A DNA stretch of 25,598 nt from Candidatus Woesearchaeota archaeon (GTDB taxonomy: Archaea; Nanobdellota; Nanobdellia; Woesearchaeales; UBA10216): assembly GCA_023269295.1 (NCBI GenBank), contig JAHFTU010000003.1, positions 1-25,598 of the forward strand, in the 5' to 3' direction. Made by a program: the position numbers and the translations under genes. The notes below the pieces were generated by a model. The model did no database searches, was not told where the DNA came from, and worked only from the letters and a program-made list of their open reading frames with translations. Numbering within the stretch: position 1 is the stretch's first letter; each line of letters begins with the position of its first letter. Shown piece by piece: positions 5,514-12,879 of this stretch.

Positions 5514-7796
5514 ATGGAAACAGTCACGGCAAAATCAGTGTGCAGGGTATGCACAGGCAAAAATCTTCAAAAGGTCCTTTCGCTTGGCTCCACTCCGCCA
5601 GCAAACGCTTTTGTGAAGGACCTTAAGCAGCCAGAGCAGTTTTTCCCGCTTGAGCTTTCTTTTTGCAATGACTGCGGCTTTGTGCAGCTTACCCACGTTG
5701 TTTCGCCTGAGCTTCTTTTCAAGGATTATGTGTACGTTTCTTCCACTTCGCCGGTTTTCGTGGAGCATTTCAGGGATTTGGCAGCTGCGGTTATAAACCG
5801 TTTTAAATTGCCTCAGAATTCACTTGTTGTTGACGTTGGCAGCAATGACGGCGTTCTTCTGAGGCCGTTTAAGGACAAGGGAATGAAGGTGCTTGGCATT
5901 GACCCTGCAGAGAAGATTGCTGCAATGGCAGCTAAGGGCGGCATTGAGACTCTTCCTGTTTTTTTCAACCCTGCTGTTGCAAAGGATATAGCAAAGACAA
6001 GGGGAAAAGCAAAGGTTGTTACTGCAACAAGCGTGTTCTCGCACGTTGACGACCTCGATGGCTTTGTTACCGGAGTCAGGGAGCTTCTGGCTGGTGACGG
6101 GGTTTTTGTAATTGAAGTGTACTACCTCTATGAGCTGCTTGAAAAGAACCTTTTTGACACAATCTACCACGAGCACCTGTCATATTTCACAGCTGCAACT
6201 GTCTCAAAGCTTCTCAAGAGGCTTGGCATGGAGGTTTTTGATGTTGAGGAGACAGATACCCACGGTGGCTCGCTGAGGGTTTTTGCGCAGAAGTCGGGTG
6301 GCACAAACAAAATTGAGGCTTCAGTGGGCAAGTTCACTGCAATGGAAGCTGCGAAGAAGCTGTCTGATGCGGCAACTTATGTCGAATTTTCAAAAAAGAT
6401 AGAAAACAATAAGCAAAAGCTGAAAGAGCTGCTGCATGAATTGAAATCAAAAGGCAAGCGCATTGTTGGCTACGGCGCGCCTGCCAAAGGCAACACACTC
6501 CTCAATTATTTTGGCATTGGGCCGGAAACGCTTGATTACATTGTTGATGACAGCCCGTGGAAGCAGGGATTGTACACGCCAGGAACCCACATTCCTGTGG
6601 TAAGCTTTGATGAACTCCAGAAGAGAAGGCCTGACTACATCCTTATACTTGCCTGGAACTTTGCTGAATCTATCATGAAGAAGTGCGCCGGCTTTAGCAG
6701 CTTCATCATCCCTGTCCCTAAGCCGCAAATCCTGAACATCATTGTTGAGCAGGACCTTAACACCATTGCCGAAGCCATAAAGAAAGAGGCAAAGCTGCTT
6801 GAGGGAAAGACAGTCCTGATTACAGGCGGCTCGGGCTTTATTGGAAGCTACATGGTGGCCGCTATTGACATGCTAAACAGGAAATACCTGGCAAAGCCCT
6901 GCAGGGTTATATCGCTTGACATTTACATCACAGGCCAGTCATCAAGGACTAACCTCATCAAGGAGATTGACAGCGAGCACATCCGCTACATCAAGCACGA
7001 TGTTAGGACTCCAATTGAGTTGGACGGGCCGGTTGATTACATTATCAGCGCTGCCGGCGTTGCCTCGCCCGTGTATTACAAGCGCTATCCCATAGAAACA
7101 ATTGAGGGAACCATCTTTGGCATCAAGAACGCGCTCGAGATGGCTAGGCAGAAGGGCGTCAGTGGCCTGCTTTATTTCAGCTCCAGCGAGATTTATGGTG
7201 ACCCTGACCCGAACTTTATTCCGACTCCGGAAACTTACAAGGGCAATGTTTCTTCAATTGGCGAAAGGTCGTGCTATGATGAGTCCAAGAGGATTGGCGA
7301 GACAATGTGCCGGGCTTTTTTTACAGTCCACAAGGTTCCTGTAAGGATTGTCAGGCCTTTTAATGTGTACGGGCCCGGCATGAAAAGCACTGACTACCGC
7401 GTAATACCAACAATGCTGAGCCGGGGCTTGCATGGCAGCGAGCTCACTGTCCATGATAAGGGAAGCCAGACAAGAACCTTCTGCTACATCACTGATGCTG
7501 TAACTGGATTCTTCAAGGTCCTCCTTAAGGGCCGCGATGGTGAGGTTTACAATGTTGGAAATGATGCTGAGGAAATCAACATGCTGGCCTTGGCTGAAAA
7601 AATTGCCGAGACTGTCTTTGGTGGCAAGGCGCGTGTGAAGCTCATCAGCTACCCTGACAATTACCCGCAGGATGAACCGAGGAGAAGGTGTCCTGACCTT
7701 TCAAAGATTAAGAAAGAGCTCGGCTACATGCAGAAGATTAGTCTCAAGGAAGGGCTGCAGCGGGCTTTTGCCTGGATGAGGGACACAGGTAGCTAA
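5514..7796 (+). CDS. Fused NDP-sugar C-methyltransferase / extended SDR (UDP-glucuronate decarboxylase-like)
   Basis: A 760-residue two-part enzyme. Residues 1 to about 425 form a TylC3/NovU-type sugar C-methyltransferase: a zinc-binding N-terminus (C10, C13, C51, C54), SAM motif VVDVGSNDG (105-113), YHEHLSYFT, THGGSLRVFA, and the C-terminal subdomain with VGYGAPAKGNTLLNY and VDDSPWKQG. Residues about 430-760 form an extended SDR: NAD motif ITGGSGFIGS (436-445), FSSSEIYGDP, active site Y588-x-x-x-K592 in SCYDESKRIGE, then RPFNVYGPGM. The SSIGERSCYDESKRIGE region most resembles UDP-glucuronate decarboxylases (UXS), though a 4,6-dehydratase is possible. Both halves look intact, with no break at the junction. 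It sits between a cupin and a Gfo/Idh protein. The joint product is probably a C-methyl-branched sugar nucleotide (inference). Confidence 0.9.
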   Translation: METVTAKSVCRVCTGKNLQKVLSLGSTPPANAFVKDLKQPEQFFPLELSFCNDCGFVQLTHVVSPELLFKDYVYVSSTSPVFVEHFRDLAAAVINRFKLPQNSLVVDVGSNDGVLLRPFKDKGMKVLGIDPAEKIAAMAAKGGIETLPVFFNPAVAKDIAKTRGKAKVVTATSVFSHVDDLDGFVTGVRELLAGDGVFVIEVYYLYELLEKNLFDTIYHEHLSYFTAATVSKLLKRLGMEVFDVEETDTHGGSLRVFAQKSGGTNKIEASVGKFTAMEAAKKLSDAATYVEFSKKIENNKQKLKELLHELKSKGKRIVGYGAPAKGNTLLNYFGIGPETLDYIVDDSPWKQGLYTPGTHIPVVSFDELQKRRPDYILILAWNFAESIMKKCAGFSSFIIPVPKPQILNIIVEQDLNTIAEAIKKEAKLLEGKTVLITGGSGFIGSYMVAAIDMLNRKYLAKPCRVISLDIYITGQSSRTNLIKEIDSEHIRYIKHDVRTPIELDGPVDYIISAAGVASPVYYKRYPIETIEGTIFGIKNALEMARQKGVSGLLYFSSSEIYGDPDPNFIPTPETYKGNVSSIGERSCYDESKRIGETMCRAFFTVHKVPVRIVRPFNVYGPGMKSTDYRVIPTMLSRGLHGSELTVHDKGSQTRTFCYITDAVTGFFKVLLKGRDGEVYNVGNDAEEINMLALAEKIAETVFGGKARVKLISYPDNYPQDEPRRRCPDLSKIKKELGYMQKISLKEGLQRAFAWMRDTGS

Positions 7797-7805
7797 AGAG
7801 TCAAA

Positions 7806-8753
7806 ATGAGACCTCTCCGCTTTGGTTTGCTCGGGCTTGGATACTTTGGCAGGAATTACGTGCGGCTTCTGCAGGGCATCAAGGGTGCGCAGCTGGCAGC
7901 TGTTGCAGCAAGGACAGAAGAAACACTTTCACAGTTCAAATCATCGCTGCCGGCTTCTGTTCTGAAAACAAATGATGCTTCTTCTGTTCTAAAAAATCCT
8001 GATATTGATTGTGTTGTAATTGCAACCCCGCCTTCCACGCATTTGGCTTTTGCGAAGCAGGCTCTTGAGCAGGGCAAGCACGTTCTTGTTGAGAAGCCTA
8101 TGGTTCCAAGCTTGGATGATGCCAAAACGCTTAAGGCAGCAGTCAGCAAATCAGGTTCAACATTCATGGTGGGGCACCAGTATGTCTATAATGACTACAT
8201 CCGTTACCTTCACGAAGCCATAAAGGGAAACTCCCTTGGTAGCGTCAAATACGTTTGTGGTGAGCATTTGGGCTTCCAGGTTAGGCAGGACATTGGATGC
8301 TTGTGGGATGCTGCGCCGCACCAGCTGTCAATGCTGCATTATCTTTTCAATCCTGGAAAAATAGCTGAGGTGATTGGAAGCAGTGCCGCCATTTCAAGCA
8401 GCGGTTTTGATGATTTTGCCGCGGCAGCCGTGAGGTTTGAAAGCGGCCTTCTCTCAACCATAATTGTGTCATGCTCAGGCAGCCAAAAAGTAAGGAAGCT
8501 CACCATCGTTGGTGACAAGAAAGTGGCAGTCTTTGACGACGACGCCACAAAAGACAAGCTGAAATTCTTTTCACAGTCCTCTTCCAATTCAGAGAGCATC
8601 CGGCTCAGTGCAAAGGAGCCTCTTCTGAACGAACTTGAGTATTTTATTCACTGCATAAACAGCAGCGAGAAGCCCCTGACAGGGATTTCTGGCAGCTATG
8701 CAGTGATTGAGTGGCTTGATAAAATCTCTACTTCAATAAAAAAGCATCAGTAA
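7806..8753 (+). CDS. Gfo/Idh/MocA family oxidoreductase
   Basis: A 315-residue NAD(P)-dependent dehydrogenase. The Rossmann motif is GLLGLGYFGRNY (residues 7-18), the strand and loop VVIATPPSTHLAFAKQAL follows, and the signature EKP is at residues 96-98 in HVLVEKPMVPS. D168 and H172 in WDAAPHQLSML fit the catalytic DxxxH motif. Family members oxidise or reduce ring hydroxyls of sugars; WlbA-like members act on nucleotide sugars in glycan clusters. The gene begins nine bases after the methyltransferase/SDR fusion and is the last gene of that operon, so a 3-keto or 4-keto nucleotide sugar is the likely substrate. Its stop lies directly beside a decayed SGNH-gene fragment on the other strand. 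Confidence 0.88.
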   Translation: MRPLRFGLLGLGYFGRNYVRLLQGIKGAQLAAVAARTEETLSQFKSSLPASVLKTNDASSVLKNPDIDCVVIATPPSTHLAFAKQALEQGKHVLVEKPMVPSLDDAKTLKAAVSKSGSTFMVGHQYVYNDYIRYLHEAIKGNSLGSVKYVCGEHLGFQVRQDIGCLWDAAPHQLSMLHYLFNPGKIAEVIGSSAAISSSGFDDFAAAAVRFESGLLSTIIVSCSGSQKVRKLTIVGDKKVAVFDDDATKDKLKFFSQSSSNSESIRLSAKEPLLNELEYFIHCINSSEKPLTGISGSYAVIEWLDKISTSIKKHQ

Positions 8754-8755
8754 GT

Positions 8756-8870
8756 GTCATCTCTGCCGTTGTTATCTTGCCATTGAAGTTTTCGCTGAGC
8801 TTGTGGCATAGCCGCTCATCTGCCTGCACCATGCCTTGTGGGTAGGCGCGTAGCACTTCTGCGGAGCAAA
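8756..8870 (-). pseudogene. Decayed fragment of an SGNH hydrolase gene (paralogue of 10060-11205)
   Basis: The minus strand encodes AYPQGMVQADERLCHKLS followed by NGKITTAEM. This aligns collinearly with AYPKGMVQEDKGLCYKIS and GRIKTAEF in residues about 41-70 of the intact SGNH protein. At DNA level 8756-8870 corresponds to 10993-11107. The fragment lacks the start region, membrane helix, GDS motif and everything downstream, and ends within three bases of the Gfo/Idh stop codon. It is non-functional as an enzyme. On its right the homology resumes at 8879-8912 with the promoter region of the intact locus. Confidence 0.8.
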
Positions 8871-8878
8871 CCCCTAGC

Positions 8879-8912
8879 GATGGCTTTATATATATGCCTT
8901 TAAAACCTTTCC
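8879..8912. repeat. Duplicated promoter region, copy 1 (matches 11211-11243)
   Basis: GATG, a TTATATAT box, then TTTAAAACCTTTCC align with GATG, TTATATAT and TTTTAAACCTTTCC at 11211-11243. With the SGNH fragment beside it, this shows that a block containing the SGNH 5' end and the intergenic promoter was duplicated, then lost an internal segment of about 100 bases. Confidence 0.7.
8883..8893 (+). promoter_or_regulatory. TATA box of the GT4 gene at 8966
   Basis: CTTTATATATA predicts a start near 8914 and a leader of about 50 bases, longer than for other genes here. The leader contains a five-codon frame (8946-8963) ending three bases before the GT4 ATG. Confidence 0.6.
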
Positions 8913-8965
8913 ATTTAACGCAGCGTAGTCCTTTTCGCATCTGCAATGAAACTTAGTGATTGAGA

Positions 8966-10084
8966 ATGGCCAAAAAGTTCATTCAAATCGTTCCTGTCTA
9001 CCCGCTGGCCTTGACTTTCAAGGAAAACTACTTTCTGTGGCCTGCGGTGATGATGAAGGAAAAAGGGTATGATTGTGAGTTCGTTACTCTTGCCCAAACA
9101 GCAAAGAAGGGTGGCGTTGAAAGCGAAAAGAGTGCAGCAGCTCACAAGGGTTTCGAGGTCATTGATAGTTTCCGGGTTAGGCGTTTCGCAAGCACATTGG
9201 GATTGTTATGGTATGTGTTAAGGCAGGATTGTGTTCTCCATGCTCATTTGCGGCCATACCTGCCTTCCCTGCTTGCCAGCCTTCTTCCGAAGAAGAAGAT
9301 TATCACGCCGTTTACTTATGAGCTTGGTTCCAATTTTCTGATAAGGCAGCTTTCCCTGTTTCTTATGAGGCGGTTTAACAATGTCATCCCGATCTCTCCG
9401 TACGAAAGTGAGGTCTACTTACAGCATGGCTTCCGAAAGGAGCAGGTTGTATGGATTCCGCTTGCGATTGATTATGCCTTGTTCTCCAGAGCGAAAAAAG
9501 AAGCTGCCGTGGCAAAGAAGTTCGGCATTAAAAACGCAAGACTAACTTTGGTTACTGTTGCGAATTTCCGCTACTTCAAGCGTGTGGACGTGCTCCTGAG
9601 GGCGTTCGCTAGTCTGCAGAAGAGTGTGAAGAGCAGCCAGCTTATTATTGTTGGTGATGACTGGCTGGCGCAGGAGGGCAAGCCATCCATCGCGGAGATT
9701 ATAAAAGAGTTGGGGCTGGTGAACGTAATTCGCACAGGCTACCAGCATTCTGAGGTTGTCTGTAAGATTTTGAAGTTTGCTGACATTTTTGTTAATACGT
9801 CCTCAGTAGAGTCGCAGTGCATTGCTGTGTACGAGGCGGCTGCTGCCGGCCTTCCGCTGTGCCTTTCTGACATAGGCTCCTTCACGGAGGTGTTCAGGGA
9901 GCACGCCCTTTACCACCATTACGATGATGCGGCGTCGCTGAAAGCGAACATGTTGCATTACTACAGCGACAAAAGGTTGGCTGGAAGGAATGCCGCTTTC
10001 CTGAAAAAATTTGTGAAGGTGTGGGATTATGAGGTCATAAAGCGAAAGCTGTGGGCTGCTTATGAGGCAGTCTTGTTAAGGTAA
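8966..10084 (+). CDS. GT4 family glycosyltransferase (group 1)
   Basis: A 372-residue GT-B-fold enzyme. The N-terminal acceptor domain starts KKFIQIVPVYPLALTFKENY, and the C-terminal donor domain begins near residue 180 with LTLVTVANFRYFKRVDVLLRAF. The GT4 signature EX7E is present as E-SQCIAVY-E in the sequence following ADIFVNTSSV, and GLPLCLSDIGSFTEVF follows. It transfers a sugar from a nucleotide donor to a lipid-linked glycan in the cytoplasm. The frame can open at TTG 8960 but ATG 8966 is preferred. Its promoter region is a duplicate of that upstream of the methyltransferase at 11249. The 3' end overlaps the convergent SGNH gene by 25 bases. Confidence 0.88.
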   Translation: MAKKFIQIVPVYPLALTFKENYFLWPAVMMKEKGYDCEFVTLAQTAKKGGVESEKSAAAHKGFEVIDSFRVRRFASTLGLLWYVLRQDCVLHAHLRPYLPSLLASLLPKKKIITPFTYELGSNFLIRQLSLFLMRRFNNVIPISPYESEVYLQHGFRKEQVVWIPLAIDYALFSRAKKEAAVAKKFGIKNARLTLVTVANFRYFKRVDVLLRAFASLQKSVKSSQLIIVGDDWLAQEGKPSIAEIIKELGLVNVIRTGYQHSEVVCKILKFADIFVNTSSVESQCIAVYEAAAAGLPLCLSDIGSFTEVFREHALYHHYDDAASLKANMLHYYSDKRLAGRNAAFLKKFVKVWDYEVIKRKLWAAYEAVLLR

Positions 10085-11205
10085 TCTTCTATTTTTTCCC
10101 CAACCACTTCAGCCGCCAGCAAGTGCCCTCGCGGGTTCCAGTGTGCCTCAATGGGGTAGTACAACTTCTCATTCCCTGCTTGTTGCTGAAAATCAGGAAG
10201 CAGGTCTATTGCAGTTATATTCTGGCTCGTGGCAAACTGCACCAGTATTTTGCCGAGTTTTGTTAGGTCATATTTGTCAATGTCGAGGCGGTAACTGTCT
10301 GTGATTGTTTTAAGGATGTTTTTGTCTACTTGCAGTTGGTCGGGAATTATCACTATGATGAGCCTTCCACCGTCGGCCTGCACGGCCTGCTTCAATTGAA
10401 GTATGAGGCCGAACGTGACGTTGAATCTTTCCTGGATTGCAGGGCTCAGGTTTCCTTTCTCAAGGTAGGTTAGGACTGTTTCGCTGCTGAGGTTTGCCTG
10501 TATGTCTCCGATTCGTATCTTCGGCGCAAGCCTGAGGGCTGAGTTTTTTGCAAGGCAGTAGAGGTCGCTTTTTTGGTTTAGGAAGAGCTTTATCTTGAAG
10601 GATGCTGCGCGCTGGGAAGCGGTGAAGTTGTCAACCAGGTAGCCGTCCCTTACAAATCTGTTGCAGCTTTCTGCGGTTAGCATGTTGTCAAGCAGGTCGT
10701 TCTGGTAGAAGCTGAGGATGACTATTTCTGGCTTGTATCTTCTTCCTTCGTCCTTGAAATATTGCAGCTCCTGCCTGGTACCGTAGCCAAGCACGCCTGC
10801 GTTTATGACTTCAGCATGGAAGCCCTTCTGCTGCAATTCCCTTTCCAGCAGCTTAAGATATGTCTGGTTGCTTTGCACGCCTACGCCGAACTGGAAGGAG
10901 TCTCCTAATCCAAGGATTCTGAGCGTCCCGTTGGGCTTTTCATAGCTGTGCTCTGCATCGCGAAGGCCGTGCGAGTTTGTCGTTATGGTAATGTCAAATT
11001 CTGCTGTTTTTATCCTTCCTTCGTAGTCAGGGCTGATCTTGTAGCATAGCCCTTTGTCCTCCTGGACCATCCCTTTTGGGTATGCGTAGCAGTGTTGTGG
11101 GGAAATGACTTTGAGTGTAAGCTCTGCAAACATAATGCAGGCTGCAATCACCACCATAGCCATTAGCGCGTTTTTTGCACTCGGAATTTTCAGCATAAGC
11201 CGCAT
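10060..11205 (-). CDS. Membrane-anchored SGNH/GDSL-type hydrolase
   Basis: A 381-residue protein with one N-terminal membrane helix (residues about 12-32) and a large domain that should lie outside the cell. Block I is LGLGDSFQFGVGV (GDS at 101-103), followed by NAGVLGYGTRQEL (block II Gly140) and LSFYQNDLLDNM (block III Asn169). The C-terminal block is IEAHWNPRGHLLAAEVV (H355), where the usual Asp of D-x-H is Glu353. Relatives remove or transfer O-acyl groups on surface polysaccharides, so glycan O-acetyl editing is the likely role. The start at 11205 is nominal; ATG 11196 (residue 4) fits the TATATAAA box at 11216-11224 better. A truncated paralogue lies at 8756-8870. Confidence 0.78.
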   Translation of the reverse strand: MRLMLKIPSAKNALMAMVVIAACIMFAELTLKVISPQHCYAYPKGMVQEDKGLCYKISPDYEGRIKTAEFDITITTNSHGLRDAEHSYEKPNGTLRILGLGDSFQFGVGVQSNQTYLKLLERELQQKGFHAEVINAGVLGYGTRQELQYFKDEGRRYKPEIVILSFYQNDLLDNMLTAESCNRFVRDGYLVDNFTASQRAASFKIKLFLNQKSDLYCLAKNSALRLAPKIRIGDIQANLSSETVLTYLEKGNLSPAIQERFNVTFGLILQLKQAVQADGGRLIIVIIPDQLQVDKNILKTITDSYRLDIDKYDLTKLGKILVQFATSQNITAIDLLPDFQQQAGNEKLYYPIEAHWNPRGHLLAAEVVGEKIEDYLNKTAS

Positions 11206-11210
11206 ATTTC

Positions 11211-11243
11211 GATGATTTTATATATCAGGTTTTAAACCTTTCC
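11211..11243. promoter_or_regulatory. Divergent promoter region with TATA box (copy 2 of the duplicated block)
   Basis: TTTTATATAT at 11216-11225 lies about 28 bases upstream of ATG 11249. Read in reverse, the same box is about 25 bases from ATG 11196 of the SGNH gene. It can therefore drive both genes, as at 1783. The region is duplicated at 8879-8912. Confidence 0.6.
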
Positions 11244-11248
11244 TGAGG

Positions 11249-11746
11249 ATGAAGCTGAATCTTGGCTGTGGGAGGGATGTCAGGGCGGGCTATGTCAATG
11301 TTGACATAGTGGAGCTGCCTGGTGTTGACAAGGTCTTTGATTTTAACAGGTTTCCATACCCTTTCGGGGATAATACGTTTGAAGAGGTTTATGTTAGCCA
11401 TGTCCTGGAGCACGCGGAGGATGTTGTCGGGGTCATGGAGGAAATTCACAGGATTTGCAAAAATGGTGCTGTTGTGAAAATAAAGGTTCCGTTCTTTAAT
11501 CACCACAACGCTTTCCAGGACCCCCAGCACAGGCACTTCTTCACTCTTGCAAGCTTTGATTATTATACCGATGATTTCAAGCTGAATTTTTATACCAAGG
11601 TGAGATTCAGGATACTTTCAAAGAAATTAAAGGCCTCTTGGTTTGGCTCAATCATTCCGTTTAAGAGTTACTTCCTTAACATGCTTGCCATGATTTTTGG
11701 CGAGCTTGCCGAGGAAATCTATGTTGAATTGGAGGTTCTTAAGTAG
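11249..11746 (+). CDS. Class I SAM-dependent methyltransferase (Methyltransf_11-like)
   Basis: A compact 165-residue enzyme starting directly with SAM motif I, MKLNLGCGRDVRAGYVNVDI, then FPYPFGDNTFEEVYVSHVLEH, where the acidic and HVLEH motifs bind SAM and form post-II. MEEIHRICKNGAVVKIKVPFF follows. The short C-terminal region SFDYYTDDF is typical of small methyltransferases in glycan clusters. It could O-methylate a sugar, but the substrate cannot be read from sequence. The ATG at 11249 fits leaderless transcription from the TATA box at 11216-11225. Its end overlaps the convergent GT4 gene by 28 bases. Confidence 0.85.
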   Translation: MKLNLGCGRDVRAGYVNVDIVELPGVDKVFDFNRFPYPFGDNTFEEVYVSHVLEHAEDVVGVMEEIHRICKNGAVVKIKVPFFNHHNAFQDPQHRHFFTLASFDYYTDDFKLNFYTKVRFRILSKKLKASWFGSIIPFKSYFLNMLAMIFGELAEEIYVELEVLK

Positions 11747-12879
11747 GATTCATACGCTTTAATTGTTTTTTCGGCTGATTTTTTCCAGCTGAAGCGCTTG
11801 GCATTTGCAAGTCCCTTTTTTGCCATAGCCGCAGCAAATTTTTTGTCATTCAGGACTTTATGGATTGCTCGCGCAAAACCTTCGGTGTCGTATGCGTCAA
11901 GGATTATCGCTGCATTGCCTGCCACTTCCGGCAGCGAGCCCCTGTTTGATGTTATAACCGGGCACCCGCACGCCATTGACTCAATTACTGGCATGCCGAA
12001 ACCCTCGTACACCGACGGAAAGACAAAGACGTCAGCGCAGTTGTAGATGTACACTAGGTCCGGCGACAGTGGCGTGTACCCTAGCCAGATGATGTCTTTC
12101 TCAAGGCCCTGCCTTTTGATTTCAGCAAATATCTCCTCGTTCCTGTAGCCCTTCTTGCCGACCAGAACCAGTTTCTGCTCAATGCCTTTTTTCTTGAGCA
12201 GGGAATATGCCCTCACGAGGGTTTGTACGTTTTTTTTTGATTCAAGCGAGCCGGCGTATAGGATGTATCTTGAGGCAATGCTGTATTTGTGTTTGAGGAA
12301 TTTTCTGGCGGCTGACAGTTGCTTGTTGGTGAGAATTCTGAACTGCTCATTTGGAGCAGGGTGGGTGATGAGTATTTTGCTGCTTTCAATGCCAAGCTTC
12401 TTGACAGCATCCTGCCTGGCGCTTTCGCTTATGGCGAGGATGATATCAGCGTTATGCAGTGCCATGGGCAACAGGTATTTGAATGCCATCCGTACCGATC
12501 TTTCATAGGTTTCAGGGTGAAGCAGCGGTATGATGTCAAACAGGGTTTGGATGGTTCTGCCCTTTCTGGTTGGCGATATGGCTTTGAATATGAACGGCCC
12601 GATGTTGCCTGTATGATGCACCACATCAAAGTCGTATTTGCGGAGCTTCAGGGGCAGCGTTATGAAATTTCGGATGAACGAGAATGGGAATCTTGGATTG
12701 TACGGTACTATTATTTCCTTGGCCATTGAATAGATATTATCATTTTCTTTTTTCCGGTGGACCAGATAGTATTCATTTTTTTTGTCGAGCTGCAGGATGT
12801 TCCTGACTATGTTTATGGTGTAGATGCCCAGCCCTGAATGCTGGGTGTCAGTTTCATCTGTGATTATGGCTATTTTCAT
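11719..12879 (-). CDS. GT4 family glycosyltransferase, mannosyltransferase-like
   Basis: A 386-residue GT-B enzyme. The N-terminal domain has IITDETDTQHSGLGIYTINI (glycine-rich acceptor loop) and FDVVHHTGNIGP. The donor domain has ILYAGSLESKKNVQTLVRAY (207-226) and the EX7E motif with E292 and E300 in VYEGFGMPVIESMACG, then CPVITSNRGSLPEVAG. This form is common in mannosyl- or glucosyltransferases of WbaZ/MtfB type. It extends a lipid-linked oligosaccharide in the cytoplasm. It is the last gene of a minus-strand operon and its start overlaps the stop of the upstream GT4 as ATGA. Donor specificity is unknown. Confidence 0.92.
   Translation of the reverse strand: MKIAIITDETDTQHSGLGIYTINIVRNILQLDKKNEYYLVHRKKENDNIYSMAKEIIVPYNPRFPFSFIRNFITLPLKLRKYDFDVVHHTGNIGPFIFKAISPTRKGRTIQTLFDIIPLLHPETYERSVRMAFKYLLPMALHNADIILAISESARQDAVKKLGIESSKILITHPAPNEQFRILTNKQLSAARKFLKHKYSIASRYILYAGSLESKKNVQTLVRAYSLLKKKGIEQKLVLVGKKGYRNEEIFAEIKRQGLEKDIIWLGYTPLSPDLVYIYNCADVFVFPSVYEGFGMPVIESMACGCPVITSNRGSLPEVAGNAAIILDAYDTEGFARAIHKVLNDKKFAAAMAKKGLANAKRFSWKKSAEKTIKAYESYLRTSNST

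Noticed and set aside
8728..8946. Intact 72-residue gene on the minus strand
   Set aside because: Only the central 38 or so residues match the SGNH protein; the ends run into the Gfo/Idh gene and the promoter, so it is a fragment.
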